Shown here: positions 38,802 through 50,535 of the stretch, one piece after another
Numbering within the stretch: position 1 is the first letter of the stretch
How the letters are laid out: every line of letters starts with the position of its first letter
NCBI RefSeq assembly: GCF_000744225.1
Contig: NZ_JQLN01000003.1
Span: 186,001-250,000, forward strand
Source: Kitasatospora mediocidica KCTC 9733
Lineage (GTDB): Bacteria; Actinomycetota; Actinomycetes; Streptomycetales; Streptomycetaceae
DNA length: 64,000 bases
Direction: 5' to 3'
Made by a program: the position numbers and the translations under genes
Notes under the pieces: generated by a model
What the model saw: the letters and a program-made list of their open reading frames with translations, nothing else
What the model was told of the DNA's origin: nothing
Database searches by the model: none

Positions 38802-39587
38802 TCAGGCTGAGGCCGGAGGGTAGAGCGCCGCCGGGATCTTCGCCGCGGCCGCCCGGTCGAGCAGCCAGAGCGTGCGACTGGTCCCGTACGCGCCGGAGGC
38901 CGGCGCCAGCAGCTCGCCCGGCCCGGACAGCGCCAGCGCGACCGCGTCGGCCTTGTCCTCACCGGCCGCCAGCAGCCAGACCTCGCGGGCCGCCCGGATC
39001 GCCGGCAGGGTCAGCGAGACCCGGGTCGGCGGCGGCTTCGGCGCGCCGCGCACGCCGACCACCGTGCGGGCACGCTCCCGGACACCCGGGTGCTCGGGGA
39101 AGAGCGAGGCCACATGGGTGTCCGGGCCGACGCCGAGCAGCAGCACGTCGAAGGCGGGCACCCGGCCGCGGTCCTGCGGACCCGCGGCCAGCGCCAGCTC
39201 CTCGGCGTACCGCTCGGCGGCGGCCTCCACATCGCTGCCGTCCACACCGTCCGAGGCGGGCATGAAGTGCACCCGCGCCGGGTCCAGCGGGACCCGGGAC
39301 AGCAGCTCGTCGGTGGCCTGGACGGCGTTGCGCTCCGGATCCGCGGAGGGGACGAAGCGCTCGTCGCCCCACCAGAGGTCCAGCCGCGACCAGTCCACGG
39401 CGTCCCGGGCGGGGGACGCCGCGAGGGCCGCGAGCAGCGCGTTGCCGTTGCGCCCACCGGTCAGCACCACCGAGGCGGTGCCCCGGGCGGACTGCGCGTC
39501 GACGACCTTGGTGATCAGCCGGGCGGCCGCCGCCTGGGCCATCAGCTCCTTGTCGCGGTGCACGACCAGCTGCGGGACCGGGCTCAT
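38802..39587 (-). CDS. pgl: 6-phosphogluconolactonase
   Basis: Hydrolyses 6-phosphogluconolactone, the second step of the oxidative pentose-phosphate pathway. The 261-residue protein of the NagB/DevB fold has SVVLTGGRNGNALLAAL, WWGDERFVPSADPERNAVQA (the family signature), FDVLLLGVGPDTHVASLFP and RVSLTLPAIRAAREVWLLAAGEDKADAV. It overlaps opcA by 4 bases and is the last gene of tkt-tal-zwf-opcA-pgl. Confidence 0.96.
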   Translation of the reverse strand: MSPVPQLVVHRDKELMAQAAAARLITKVVDAQSARGTASVVLTGGRNGNALLAALAASPARDAVDWSRLDLWWGDERFVPSADPERNAVQATDELLSRVPLDPARVHFMPASDGVDGSDVEAAAERYAEELALAAGPQDRGRVPAFDVLLLGVGPDTHVASLFPEHPGVRERARTVVGVRGAPKPPPTRVSLTLPAIRAAREVWLLAAGEDKADAVALALSGPGELLAPASGAYGTSRTLWLLDRAAAAKIPAALYPPASA

Positions 39588-40738
39588 GCGCCGCTCCGCT
39601 TGCGCGGGGAGGCCTTCTTGCCGTCCTTCTTCGGCGCCGCCGCGGGGGGCTTGCGGGCCGTCGGCGCCTTCTTGGCGACCGGCACCTTGGCGGTCACCCG
39701 GGGGACGGCCACGGCCGCCTCGACGGCCGCCTCGACCGCCGCCGCGGTGTGCGCCTCGGCCTCCGCCTCGGCCATCGCGACCGCCACATCGGTGGCGTGC
39801 GCCTGCGCGGACGGCTCGTGCAGCCGCTCGACGCCGGTGCGCACCGCCGCCGCGTAGATGTCGTCCGGGTCCAGCCGGCGCAGCTCCTCGGCGATCAGGT
39901 CGGCGGTGTCCCGCCGCTTGAGCGCCACCATCCGGTCCGGCGCGCCGGGGATGGAGAGGGTGCCCATCAGGCCGTCCGGGCGGTCCAGGACGATCTCGCC
40001 GTCCTTGCTGCGCATCCGTACCGCGGTGATACCCGGGCCGTCGGTGACGACCCGCTCGACCGGTACGTTCAGCCGGTCGGTCAGCCACAGCCCGAGCAGC
40101 TCGACGCTGGGGTTGTAGGACTCGCCCTCGACCACGGCCGCGGTGACCGTGGTGGGCCGCTGGTCCAGGGCGGCGGCCAGCATGGAGCGCCAGCCGGTGA
40201 TCCTGGTCCAGGCGAGGTCGGTGTCGCCGGGGGTGTAGCTCTGGGCCCGCAGCGCCAGCTGGTCGACCGGCGACTCGGCGGTCACCGCGTCGGTGATCCG
40301 GCGCTGCGCGATGGCACCGAGCGGGTCCTGCGCGGGGTGCGCGGGCGCGTTCTCGGGCCACCAGACCACCACCGGCGCGTCCGGCAGCAGCAGTGGCAGC
40401 ACGACCGACTGCGCGTGCGAGACGAGCTCGCCGTGCATCCGCAGGATCGCCGTCTCGCCGGAGCCGGTGTCGGCGCCGACCAGGATCTCGGCGTCCAGCC
40501 GGGCACCGGCCCGGGCCCGCGGCGAACGCCCGGCCCGCTTGATGACCGCCAGTATCCGCGAGGGGTGCTCGCGGGAGGCGTCGTTGGCGGCCTTGAGGGC
40601 GTCGTACGCGCTGCCCTCGTCGACCACGATGACCAGGGTGAGCACCATGCCGGCCGCGGTGGAACCGCTGGCCCGCCGGGCGTCCATCATGGCGTTGTTG
40701 ATCTTGCTGGACGTGGTGTCCGTCAGGTCGATCTTCAT
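39584..40738 (-). CDS. opcA: Glucose-6-phosphate dehydrogenase assembly protein OpcA
   Basis: OpcA is needed for assembly and redox control of glucose-6-phosphate dehydrogenase in cyanobacteria and is regularly encoded next to zwf in actinobacteria. The 384-residue protein has MKIDLTDTTSSKINNAM at the start, VWWPENAPAHPAQDPLGAIAQRRITDA in the middle, and a C-terminal tail of about 90 residues that is Ala-rich with Lys repeats (KKAPTARKPPAA, KKDGKKASPRKR), likely disordered. ATG 40738 overlaps the zwf stop by 4 bases (ATGA). Confidence 0.95.
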   Translation of the reverse strand: MKIDLTDTTSSKINNAMMDARRASGSTAAGMVLTLVIVVDEGSAYDALKAANDASREHPSRILAVIKRAGRSPRARAGARLDAEILVGADTGSGETAILRMHGELVSHAQSVVLPLLLPDAPVVVWWPENAPAHPAQDPLGAIAQRRITDAVTAESPVDQLALRAQSYTPGDTDLAWTRITGWRSMLAAALDQRPTTVTAAVVEGESYNPSVELLGLWLTDRLNVPVERVVTDGPGITAVRMRSKDGEIVLDRPDGLMGTLSIPGAPDRMVALKRRDTADLIAEELRRLDPDDIYAAAVRTGVERLHEPSAQAHATDVAVAMAEAEAEAHTAAAVEAAVEAAVAVPRVTAKVPVAKKAPTARKPPAAAPKKDGKKASPRKRSGA

Positions 40739-42321
40739 GGCCGGCGCCAGCTCCTGCCGTCTCGTGCGAGCATCTCGTCGGCCTCCGCGGGGCCCCACGT
40801 GCCGGCGGGGTACTGCGCGGGCTTGCCGTGCTCGTCCCAGTGCTTCTCGATCGGGTCGAGGATCTCCCAGGAGAGCTCGACCTCCTGGTGCCGCGGGAAC
40901 AGGTTGGCGTCGCCCAGCAGCACGTCCAGGATGAGCCGCTCGTACGCCTCGGGGCTGGACTCGGTGAACGACTCGCCGTAGGCGAAGTCCATCGTGACGT
41001 CCCGGACCTCCATCGAGGTGCCCGGCACCTTGGAGCCGAACCGCACGGTGACGCCCTCGTCCGGCTGGACCCGGATGACCAGGGCGTTCTGCCCCAGCTC
41101 CTCGGTCGCGTAGGAGTCGAACGGCAGGTACGGCGCGCGCTGGAAGACGACCGCGATCTCGGTCACCCGGCGGCCCAGGCGCTTGCCCGTGCGCAGGTAG
41201 AACGGGACGCCCGCCCAGCGGCGGTTGTTGATCTCCAGCTTCACGGCGGCGTAGGTGTCGGTCTTCGACTTGGGGTCGATGCCGTCCTCGTCCAGGTACC
41301 CGACCACCTCCTCGCCACCCTGCCAGCCGGCCGAGTACTGGCCGCGGACGGTGTGCAGGCCGAGGTCCTTGGGCAGCTGCACGGCGCTGAGCACCTTGAG
41401 CTTCTCGGCGACCAGGGCCTTGGGGTGGAACGAGGCCGGCTCCTCGATGGCCGTCAGGGCCATCAGCTGGAGCAGGTGGTTCTGGATCACGTCACGGGCG
41501 GAGCCGATGCCGTCGTAGTACCCGGCCCGGCCGCCGATGCCGATGTCCTCGGCCATGGTGATCTGCACGTGGTCCACGTAGGACCGGTTCCAGATCGGCT
41601 CGAACATCGAGTTGGCGAACCGCAGCGCCAGGATGTTCTGGACGGTCTCCTTGCCGAGGTAGTGGTCGATCCGGAAGACCTCGTCACGCGGGAAGACCTC
41701 GTGGACGACCTTGTTCAGCTCCTGGGCGCTCTCCAGGTTGTGGCCGAACGGCTTCTCGATCACCGCGCGGCGCCAGGAGCCGGGCGGCGGGTCGGCCAGC
41801 CCGTGCTTCTTCAGCTGCTGGACCACGTTGGGGAAGAACTTCGGCGGCACCGACAGGTAGAAGGCGAAGTTGCCGCTGGTGCCCTGCGCCTTGTCGAGGT
41901 CCTCGATGGTCTCGCGCAGGGTCTCGAAGGCCGCGTCGTCGTCGAAGGTGCCCTGGACGAACCGCATGCCCTTGGCGAGCTGCTCCCAGACCTCCTCGCG
42001 GAACGGGGTGCGGGCGTGCTCCTTGACGGCGTCGTGGACCTCCTGGGCGAAGTCCTCGTCCTCCCACTCGCGGCGGGCGAAGCCCACCAGGGAGAAGCCC
42101 GGCGGCAGCAGACCGCGGTTGGCCAGGTCGTAGATGGCCGGCATCAGCTTCTTGCGGGACAGGTCGCCGGTGACCCCGAAGATGACCAGGCCGGACGGCC
42201 CCGCGATGCGGGGCAGCCGGCGGTCGGCGGGGTCGCGCAGCGGGTTCGACGGCGGCAGCGGAGTCTCGCTCTGCTGTCCGTCCGTCCCTTCCAGATCGGG
42301 GAAGGCCTGTGGATTGCTCAC
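40735..42321 (-). CDS. zwf: Glucose-6-phosphate 1-dehydrogenase
   Basis: Oxidises glucose-6-phosphate to the lactone with NADP+, the main NADPH-forming step. The 528-residue enzyme has the coenzyme motif VIFGVTGDLSRKKLMPAIYDLANRG, the substrate signature FRIDHYLGKETVQNILALRFAN (about residues 215-236) and the closing LSWEILDPIEKHW. The first 38 residues are a hydrophilic extension. GTG 42321 was used. Third gene of the pentose-phosphate operon. Confidence 0.98.
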   Translation of the reverse strand: MSNPQAFPDLEGTDGQQSETPLPPSNPLRDPADRRLPRIAGPSGLVIFGVTGDLSRKKLMPAIYDLANRGLLPPGFSLVGFARREWEDEDFAQEVHDAVKEHARTPFREEVWEQLAKGMRFVQGTFDDDAAFETLRETIEDLDKAQGTSGNFAFYLSVPPKFFPNVVQQLKKHGLADPPPGSWRRAVIEKPFGHNLESAQELNKVVHEVFPRDEVFRIDHYLGKETVQNILALRFANSMFEPIWNRSYVDHVQITMAEDIGIGGRAGYYDGIGSARDVIQNHLLQLMALTAIEEPASFHPKALVAEKLKVLSAVQLPKDLGLHTVRGQYSAGWQGGEEVVGYLDEDGIDPKSKTDTYAAVKLEINNRRWAGVPFYLRTGKRLGRRVTEIAVVFQRAPYLPFDSYATEELGQNALVIRVQPDEGVTVRFGSKVPGTSMEVRDVTMDFAYGESFTESSPEAYERLILDVLLGDANLFPRHQEVELSWEILDPIEKHWDEHGKPAQYPAGTWGPAEADEMLARDGRSWRRP

Positions 42322-42359
42322 TGGTGGGCTCCGCTCTCAGTGCGTGGTGTGAGCAGGGA

Positions 42360-43496
42360 TCACTTCTCGCCGGCCGCGAAGGAGGCGAGGGAGGCGGTCA
42401 CGGTGTCGAGCAGCTCGATCCAGGAGGCCTCGAACTTCGACACGCCCTCGTCCTCCAGGACCTGGACCACGTCGTCGTAGTCCACGCCCGCGGCGGCGAT
42501 GGCGTCCATCACGGCCTGCGCGTCGGCGTAGTTGCCGGTGATGGTGTCACCGGTGACCGGGCCGTGGTCGCCGGTGGCTTCCAGGGTGGCCTCGGGCATG
42601 GTGTTGACGGTGCCCGGCGCGACCAGCTCGGTCACGTACAGGGTGTCCGGCAGGGCCGGGTCCTTGACGCCGGTGGAGGCCCACAGCGGGCGCTGCGGCT
42701 TGGCGCCGGCCGCCTCCAGGGCCTTCCAGCGCGCGCCGGCCGGACGCTTGCCGTCGACCGAGCCGAAGACCTCCTCGTACGCCTGGTAGGCGAGGCGGGC
42801 GTTGGCCAGCGCGGCCTTGGAGCGCAGCTCCTTGGCGCCCAGGGCGTCCAGGCGCTTGTCGATCTCGGTGTCCACGCGGGAGACGAAGAAGGAGGCCACC
42901 GACTCGATCGAGGAGAGGTCCAGGCCCTTGGCCTTGGCCTGCTCCAGGCCGGTCAGGAAGGCGTCGATGACGGCCTTGTAGCGGTCCAGCGAGAAGATCA
43001 GCGTGACGTTGACGCTGATGCCCCGGCCGATCACCTCGGTGATCGCGGGCAGGCCGGCCTTGGTGGCCGGGATCTTGATGAACACGTTCGGACGGTCCAC
43101 CAGCCACCACAGCTGCTTGGCCTCGGCCACCGTGGCCGCGGTCTCGTGGGCCAGGCGCGGGTCGACCTCGATGGAGACCCGGCCGTCGCGGCCGTTGCTG
43201 GCGTCGTAGACCGGGCGCAGCACGTCGGCCGCGTCGCGCACGTCCGAGGTGGTGATCATGCGGATCGCCTCGTCCGTGGTGACCTTGCGGATCGCCAGGT
43301 CGCGCAGCTGACCGTCGTAGGAGGAGTCACCGCCGCCGATGGCCTTCTGGAAGATGGTGGGGTTGGTCGTCACGCCGACCACGTGCTTGCTCTGCACGAG
43401 CTCGGCCAGGTTGCCGGAGTTCAGCCGGGTGCGGCTCAGGTCGTCCAGCCAGATCGCCACGCCCTCGTCGCTGAGGCGCTTCAGTGCGTCAGTCAT
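42360..43496 (-). CDS. tal: Transaldolase
   Basis: Exchanges three-carbon units in the non-oxidative pentose-phosphate branch. The 378-residue protein belongs to the actinobacterial long class: [32 protein letters not shown], the Schiff-base lysine region [16 protein letters not shown], and [27 protein letters not shown] 43496. It lies 38 bases before zwf and 92 bases after tkt on the same strand, hence in the same operon. Confidence 0.97.
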   Translation of the reverse strand: MTDALKRLSDEGVAIWLDDLSRTRLNSGNLAELVQSKHVVGVTTNPTIFQKAIGGGDSSYDGQLRDLAIRKVTTDEAIRMITTSDVRDAADVLRPVYDASNGRDGRVSIEVDPRLAHETAATVAEAKQLWWLVDRPNVFIKIPATKAGLPAITEVIGRGISVNVTLIFSLDRYKAVIDAFLTGLEQAKAKGLDLSSIESVASFFVSRVDTEIDKRLDALGAKELRSKAALANARLAYQAYEEVFGSVDGKRPAGARWKALEAAGAKPQRPLWASTGVKDPALPDTLYVTELVAPGTVNTMPEATLEATGDHGPVTGDTITGNYADAQAVMDAIAAAGVDYDDVVQVLEDEGVSKFEASWIELLDTVTASLASFAAGEK

Positions 43497-43588
43497 GCTG
43501 CTCAGTCCCTCTGTTCATGTTCATGGAATGTCGCCAAGGCGGTGCGGGCCGCGCATCCGGAGCAGGCCGGATGCGCGGCCCGGGGGTG

Positions 43589-45688
<2,100 letters not shown>

Positions 45689-46176
45689 CCTTCTCAGGGC
45701 TCCTTCCGTAGTGAAGTGCTCCCGTGAAGGGGACCGAGTCGGCCACGTCGTTGTGGACCAGACGCTTCGGCGGTTCCGGTCACGGAGGGTTGATCCCGCT
45801 TCTCTGTGCGAGCCTACCGTCCGTGCCGGGGCCCGCCTTCCGTGCCGCGACAACCGGGAGTTTCGCTGCCACATTCCTGTTGCGCTCCTGGTCGCTCTCC
45901 GTCTCGCCTCCCCCTGACGGTCCGTTTCATGCGGCTTGCGGAGCGTGTCCACCGGGGTCCGGCCGACGCGTCACACTTTGACCTGCTCTGCGCCGGACCG
46001 TGCCACCGCGGGCGCGGAGTTCACCCGGCTGTGTGCGGTTGGGCCCCGTCAGTGGACCCCGGGGCGGATCGGGAGATATGCACCGTCTAAGGTGGCGTGG
46101 TACGCGCAGCGTGAACGGATTCACGAGCAATCGAGCCGTGGGCGGCTGCGAAGATTCATCTTCAGTTGGGGTGTTC
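45689..46176. other. Divergent intergenic region tkt/ctaB
   Basis: About 490 bases with the two outward promoters. No open frame with convincing codon use and no RNA gene was recognised. A -10-like TCTAAGGT around 46086-46093 may belong to ctaB. Confidence 0.4.
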
Positions 46177-47118
46177 GTGACCGCCGTCGAATCCCGCCCC
46201 GCCGGGGTCCTCGGGACGACCCCCGCGCACCGGCCGTTCGGGGCCCGTGTCGGGGCATTTGTCGCACTGACCAAGCCTCGGATCATCGAGCTGCTGCTGA
46301 TGAGCACCGTTCCGGTGATGTTCCTCGCCCAGCGTGGCGTTCCGGACCCGTTGCTCGTCCTCTATGTGGTGCTCGGCGGATACCTCTCCGCGGGCGGCGC
46401 CAACGCGCTCAACATGTACATCGACCGCGACATCGACGCGGTGATGTCGCGCACCGAGCGCCGGCCGCTGGTGACCGGGATGGTCGCACCGCGCGAGGCG
46501 CTGGTCTTCGGTATCGCGCTCGGCGTCGTCTCGACCCTCTGGCTCGGCCTGCTGGTCAACTGGCTCGCCTCCGGGCTGGCGCTGGCCGGCTACCTCTTCT
46601 ACGTCTTCGTCTACACGCTGGGCCTGAAGCGGCGCACCGCGCAGAACATCGTCTGGGGCGGCATCGCCGGCTGCATGCCGGTGCTGGTCGGCTGGGCGGC
46701 GGTCACCGACTCGCTGGGCTGGGCGCCGTTCGTGCTCTTCCTGGTGATCTTCTTCTGGACGCCGCCGCACTACTGGCCGCTGTCCATGAAGGTCCGCGAG
46801 GACTACGCCAAGGCCGGCGTGCCGATGCTCCCGGTCACCAAGGGGAACCTGGCGGTGGCCCGGCAGATCGTCGCCTACTCCTGGGTGATGGTCGCGGTCT
46901 CGCTGACGCTCTGGCCGCTGGCGCACACCAGCCTGCTGTACCCGATCGCGGCGGTGGTGCTCGGCGGGCTCTGGCTGAAGGAGGCGCACGGGCTGCACAG
47001 CCGCGCCAAGGCCGGTGTGGTGGGTGCGGCGCTCAAGGAGATGCGGCTGTTCCACTGGTCGATCACCTACCTCACGCTGCTGATGGTGGTCGTCGCGGTG
47101 GACCCGTTCCTGCGCTAG
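46177..47118 (+). CDS. ctaB: Protoheme IX farnesyltransferase (heme O synthase)
   Basis: Adds the farnesyl tail to heme B to make heme O for cytochrome c oxidase. The 313-residue membrane protein of the UbiA family has [19 protein letters not shown], the prenyl-diphosphate motif [27 protein letters not shown], and [27 protein letters not shown], a CtaB hallmark. GTG 46177 ([15 protein letters not shown]) matches the usual streptomycete start; GTG 46171 is possible. The tkt gene is divergent and ctaA lies 0.5 kb downstream on the opposite strand, as is usual here. Confidence 0.97.
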   Translation: MTAVESRPAGVLGTTPAHRPFGARVGAFVALTKPRIIELLLMSTVPVMFLAQRGVPDPLLVLYVVLGGYLSAGGANALNMYIDRDIDAVMSRTERRPLVTGMVAPREALVFGIALGVVSTLWLGLLVNWLASGLALAGYLFYVFVYTLGLKRRTAQNIVWGGIAGCMPVLVGWAAVTDSLGWAPFVLFLVIFFWTPPHYWPLSMKVREDYAKAGVPMLPVTKGNLAVARQIVAYSWVMVAVSLTLWPLAHTSLLYPIAAVVLGGLWLKEAHGLHSRAKAGVVGAALKEMRLFHWSITYLTLLMVVVAVDPFLR

Positions 47119-47129
47119 TCGTTGTGTGT

Positions 47130-47163
47130 GGGCCCCGTCGTCTCTCCGGAGGCGGCGGGGCCC
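47130..47163 (+). terminator. Terminator after ctaB
   Basis: GGGCCCCGTCG (47130-47140) pairs, with one mismatch, with CGGCGGGGCCC (47153-47163). Confidence 0.65.
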
Positions 47164-47243
47164 TTCGCTTTGGTCCGCTTCTGTGGTCCGCGGCACACGG
47201 CCCTGCCGTCGCCGAAGCCACTACCCGTGGGTAGCATGCGGGC

Positions 47244-47582
47244 ATGAGCAGCGCAGAGACCCTCGCCCCCGCCGCGCCCGACGCCCGTGCCGAGCGCCGC
47301 GCCAAGCGCATCGCCAAGCACCTGACCTCCTTCGCCCGTCAGCACGGCGGCAGCGCCGACGGCGTGGTGGAGTACGTCGGCCAGGTGGCCACCCGGATCG
47401 TCGTGGTCGGCGCCGACGGCGCCTGGGGCGACCAGGTGGCGCCCAGCTACGCCGTCGGCCGTCGCGCCGCCGAGCTGGCCGGCCTGACGCTGCACGACTC
47501 CTTCGAGGGCGAGCTCGCCCTGAAGGTGCGCACCGGACCGTACGAGTGGAAGCGGATGGCGGGCATCCAGCTCGGCGGCTGA
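47244..47582 (+). CDS. Conserved hypothetical protein beside ctaA/ctaB
   Basis: A 112-residue soluble protein: a basic Ala/Arg-rich start (ERRAKRIAKHLTSFARQHGGSADGVVEYVGQ), then ATRIVVVGADGAWGDQVAPSYAVGRRAAELAGLTLHD and the end TGPYEWKRMAGIQLGG. I know no function; the same small gene between ctaB and ctaA is common in Streptomyces, so it is probably real and may serve heme A or oxidase biogenesis by association only. It ends at a large bidirectional hairpin shared with ctaA. Confidence 0.85.
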   Translation: MSSAETLAPAAPDARAERRAKRIAKHLTSFARQHGGSADGVVEYVGQVATRIVVVGADGAWGDQVAPSYAVGRRAAELAGLTLHDSFEGELALKVRTGPYEWKRMAGIQLGG

Positions 47583-47591
47583 CGGTACGAC

Positions 47592-47646
47592 GACGACGGC
47601 GGCCCTGTTCCCCCCGGTGCGGTGGGGGAGCGGGGCCGCCGTCGTC
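47592..47646. terminator. Large bidirectional terminator
   Basis: A 14-bp perfect outer stem (47592-47605 with 47633-47646) with an inner C-run/G-run stem, between the convergent 112-aa gene and ctaA. Confidence 0.8.
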
Positions 47647-47666
47647 AGTACGGGGGTGTCTGGGCG

Positions 47667-48638
47667 TCAGACCGTTGCGGTCTCCTGCGGAGCCTGCGGG
47701 GCGGGCAGCGCGGCCGCGGGCTCCTCGGCGGCGTCCCGGGTGCGCAGGGCCAGCGGGATCCGCAGGACGGCGATCCAGGTCAGCGCGGCGCCCAGCATGT
47801 GCACCCCGACCAGCAGCTCCGGCACGTCGGTGAAGTACTGCACGAAGCCGATCACGCCCTGGACGAGCAGCACCACGAACAGCTCGCGGGCCCGGGCCCG
47901 GGCGGCCGGCGGAGCCTTGACGGCGGCCAGCACGAAGATGACGGCCAGCGAGAGGCCGACCGTGATGAAGACGAAGTCGGCGTGCAGCTGGGCCAGCCGG
48001 TCGTAGTTCAGCGGGATGCGGTAGACGTCGCTGGAGTCGCCGGGGTGGTGTCCGGCGCCGGTCACCAGCGTCCCCATCGCGATCAGCACGCCGGTCACGC
48101 CGACCAGGACGTATGCCAACTGCTGCAACGGGCGGGCGACCGCGGGCCGGACCGGGCCGTCGCCCTCCTTGCTGCGCTCCCAGGTCGCCACGGCGACCCA
48201 GATCAGTGCCATGGCGGCGATCATGTGCACGGCGACCATGTACGGGTTCAGCCCGGTCAGCACGGTGATCCCGCCGAGTACGGCGTTGCTCATCACGACC
48301 CAGAACTGCGCCCAGCCCAGCCGGGTCAGGCTGCGCCTCCACGGCCGCGCGCAGCGCGCCGCCAGGATCGCCCAGCCGACCGCCGCGCAGAGCACGTAGG
48401 TCAGCATCCGGTTGGTGAACTCGATGACGCCGTGCACGCCCATGGCCGGCGTCGGCGTGACGCTGTCCGCGGTGCAGGTGGGCCAGGTACGGCAGCCGAG
48501 TCCGGAGCCGGTCAGCCGGACCGCGCCGCCGGTCACCACGATGAACACGCTCATCACCAGCGCGCTGAGCGCGGCCCGCCGCACGACAGCGGCCGACGGG
48601 TGCCAGCGTTCGGCAAGCAGGGAGAAGGGAGTACGCAC
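47667..48638 (-). CDS. ctaA: Heme A synthase (CtaA/Cox15 family)
   Basis: Oxidises the heme O methyl group to give heme A. The 323-residue protein has eight predicted helices with heme-ligand histidines in MGVHGVIEFTNRMLT, MVAVHMIAAM, AQLHADFVFI and LVGVHMLGAALTW. GAVRLTGSGLGCRTWPTCTADS carries the cysteine pair seen in many CtaA proteins. GTG 48638 has TAGGAT (48650-48645) six bases before it and no ribosome site, so it is probably leaderless. Confidence 0.95.
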   Translation of the reverse strand: MRTPFSLLAERWHPSAAVVRRAALSALVMSVFIVVTGGAVRLTGSGLGCRTWPTCTADSVTPTPAMGVHGVIEFTNRMLTYVLCAAVGWAILAARCARPWRRSLTRLGWAQFWVVMSNAVLGGITVLTGLNPYMVAVHMIAAMALIWVAVATWERSKEGDGPVRPAVARPLQQLAYVLVGVTGVLIAMGTLVTGAGHHPGDSSDVYRIPLNYDRLAQLHADFVFITVGLSLAVIFVLAAVKAPPAARARARELFVVLLVQGVIGFVQYFTDVPELLVGVHMLGAALTWIAVLRIPLALRTRDAAEEPAAALPAPQAPQETATV

Positions 48639-48644
48639 GCATTG

Positions 48645-48650
48645 ATCCTA
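48645..48650 (-). promoter_or_regulatory. -10 of a leaderless ctaA transcript
   Basis: TAGGAT read on the minus strand, six bases before the GTG start codon. No clear -35. Confidence 0.5.
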
Positions 48651-48836
48651 GGTTGCGGCATTGGCGATCTTGCGGCGGGGGCAGCCTCCCGCGCGGCGGA
48701 GGGGGTCGCGGCCCGGCCGGTGCGCAGTGGGGACTCTTCCGGGCAGAACGGACATTGGTCTTGACCACTGTGGCGTTGGCCGAAAGAGTGCGGCTATCCC
48801 CCCGTTCACCCCGCACCCACCGCGGAGATCCAGCAC

Positions 48837-50186
48837 ATGCGCATATCCGTCCCCGCCGCAGCTCTCGCGCTCGGCGGTTCGCTGGCCCTGGGCGCGTTCG
48901 TCGCGCCGGCTGCCCAGGCCACCCCGGCCGCTCCGGTCGTCCCGCCGGGCCAGAGCTGCCAGAGCCTCGGCGTCGCCAACCTCTACGGCGAGTTCGTCGA
49001 GGGCGACGACACCCACGCGCCGGACGCCGAGGGCGCGGTCGCAGTCGGCGGCAACGCCGACTTCAGCGCCGGCTTCAGCATCGGCCAGGAGCTGACGGCC
49101 GACCAGGTCAAGGCGCTGCCCGGCGGCAACGCGCTGGTGGTCGGCGGTGACATCAAGGTCGGCGGCGGCAACACCGAGGTGATGCACGGCAACGGCGTCT
49201 ACGCCGGCCGGAAGATCGGCGACGGCCGGCTGGAGAGCCACGACGGCACGGTCGTGCACGGCGCCTCCCCGATCGACTTCGCCACCGAGTTCGCGGCGCT
49301 GCGGAAGGTCTCCGCCGCACTCGCCGCCCAGGGCGCCACCGCCGGCACCGCGGTCACCGCCTCGGGCAGCGGCGGCGGCGCCACGCTGACCCTGACCGGC
49401 ACCGACGCCACGTACGACAACTTCGTGGTGACCGCGGCCCAGCTGCAGGGCGCCAAGGCGATCCAGCTGAAGGTCCCGGCCGGCGCCGTCGCGGTGGTCA
49501 ACGTGACCGGCGACAGCTACGACAGCAAGGCAGCCGGCACCACCTCGGTCTGGCTCTGGGACCACACCGCCCAGACGTACGTGCTGGACGACAAGTCGCG
49601 CAGCGCCGACGGCGGCGCGGTGCGCGCCGCGCTGCTCTGGAACTTCCCGACCGCGACCACCGTCGTCAAGAACAGCCAGCTGGCCTGGGCGGGCAGCGTG
49701 CTGGCGCCCGACGCGGCCTTCGACCTCGGTACCGGCGCGCCGGTCAACGGCTCGGTGATCGTCAAGTCGCTGACCGGCAGCGGGGGCGCGGAGACCCACC
49801 ACTACCCCTTCACCGGCTGCCTGCCGGTGACCCCGCCGGTGGTGGTGCCGCCGACGCCCACGCCCACCAACTCGGCGCCCTCGCCCACCTCCTCGCCCAC
49901 CACCACCACGTCGTCGTCCTCGCCGACCACGAAGCCCTCCACTCCCGCCACGGGCACCCCCCGCCCCGCCGGCACCCCCACCCCGGGCGCCACCGCCTCG
50001 GCCCCCGCCGTCCCGGCCGGTCCGACCACCCCCGCGCCCAGCACCCCCGCCCCCGCCACCCACGGCGGTCTCGCCTTCACCGGCGCGGCAGCCGTGATCC
50101 CGCTCTCGGTCGGCGGCGCGCTGGTCCTCGCCGCCGGTGCGGGCATCGTCGTCGCCACCCGCCGCCGGTCCGCCCGCAGGGTCTGA
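48837..50186 (+). CDS. Choice-of-anchor-A domain surface protein with LAFTG sortase signal
   Basis: A 449-residue exported protein: Sec signal peptide (MRISVPAAALALGGSLALGAFVAPAAQA), a choice-of-anchor-A-type beta domain (LGVANLYGEFVEGDDTHAPDAEGAVAVGGNADF...WAGSVLAPDAAFDLGTGAPVNGSVIVKSL), a Pro/Thr/Ser-rich stalk of about 100 residues (cell-wall spanning), then LAFTG, a hydrophobic helix and RRRSARRV. LAxTG plus helix plus basic tail is the signal for class E sortases of streptomycetes. Ligand unknown. ATG 48837; the upstream 200 bases contain the divergent ctaA promoter. Confidence 0.9.
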   Translation: MRISVPAAALALGGSLALGAFVAPAAQATPAAPVVPPGQSCQSLGVANLYGEFVEGDDTHAPDAEGAVAVGGNADFSAGFSIGQELTADQVKALPGGNALVVGGDIKVGGGNTEVMHGNGVYAGRKIGDGRLESHDGTVVHGASPIDFATEFAALRKVSAALAAQGATAGTAVTASGSGGGATLTLTGTDATYDNFVVTAAQLQGAKAIQLKVPAGAVAVVNVTGDSYDSKAAGTTSVWLWDHTAQTYVLDDKSRSADGGAVRAALLWNFPTATTVVKNSQLAWAGSVLAPDAAFDLGTGAPVNGSVIVKSLTGSGGAETHHYPFTGCLPVTPPVVVPPTPTPTNSAPSPTSSPTTTTSSSSPTTKPSTPATGTPRPAGTPTPGATASAPAVPAGPTTPAPSTPAPATHGGLAFTGAAAVIPLSVGGALVLAAGAGIVVATRRRSARRV

Positions 50187-50206
50187 CGGTCGGCCGTCGC
50201 AGCCAG

Positions 50207-50244
50207 TTGAGCCCCGGTGGTCCGTCAGGACCACCGGGGCTCAA
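50207..50244 (+). terminator. Terminator after the first LAFTG gene
   Basis: A perfect 17-bp stem (50207-50223 with 50228-50244) around GTCA. Confidence 0.85.
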
Positions 50245-50535
50245 CGCTGTGCGGGGGGCGGTCGCCGGATCCGCGGTATTCCGGACTTGGGTTTCGAGTG
50301 TTCGGCGAGAAGTGCGGGAATCGACGGGCGTGGGCAAAGACCGCGTCATGGGAGGTGGCGAGGCTGATCGTCGGCGCGTGCACGTCGGGGACTGAACCGC
50401 CAGGCGTAATCAGGCCGTTCATTCGTGGGGGATACCTCTGTCAAAACAGGTAGAGTCCCCGCACCAGCTGTAGCCGGTCGCTTACGGATCATCCAACGAC
50501 CGTGCTGCACCGTCTCGTTCGGAAGGATCTTTGTT
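50245..50535 (+). other. Leader of the second LAFTG gene
   Basis: About 290 bases without a gene. A small CTGT-CAAA-ACAG repeat lies near 50440-50451. I compared it mentally with c-di-AMP and cobalamin riboswitch boxes and saw no match. Confidence 0.35.

Noticed and set aside
50245-50535. A riboswitch before the second LAFTG gene
   Set aside because: The long leader looked promising, but none of the conserved boxes of c-di-AMP or cobalamin riboswitches could be found by eye.
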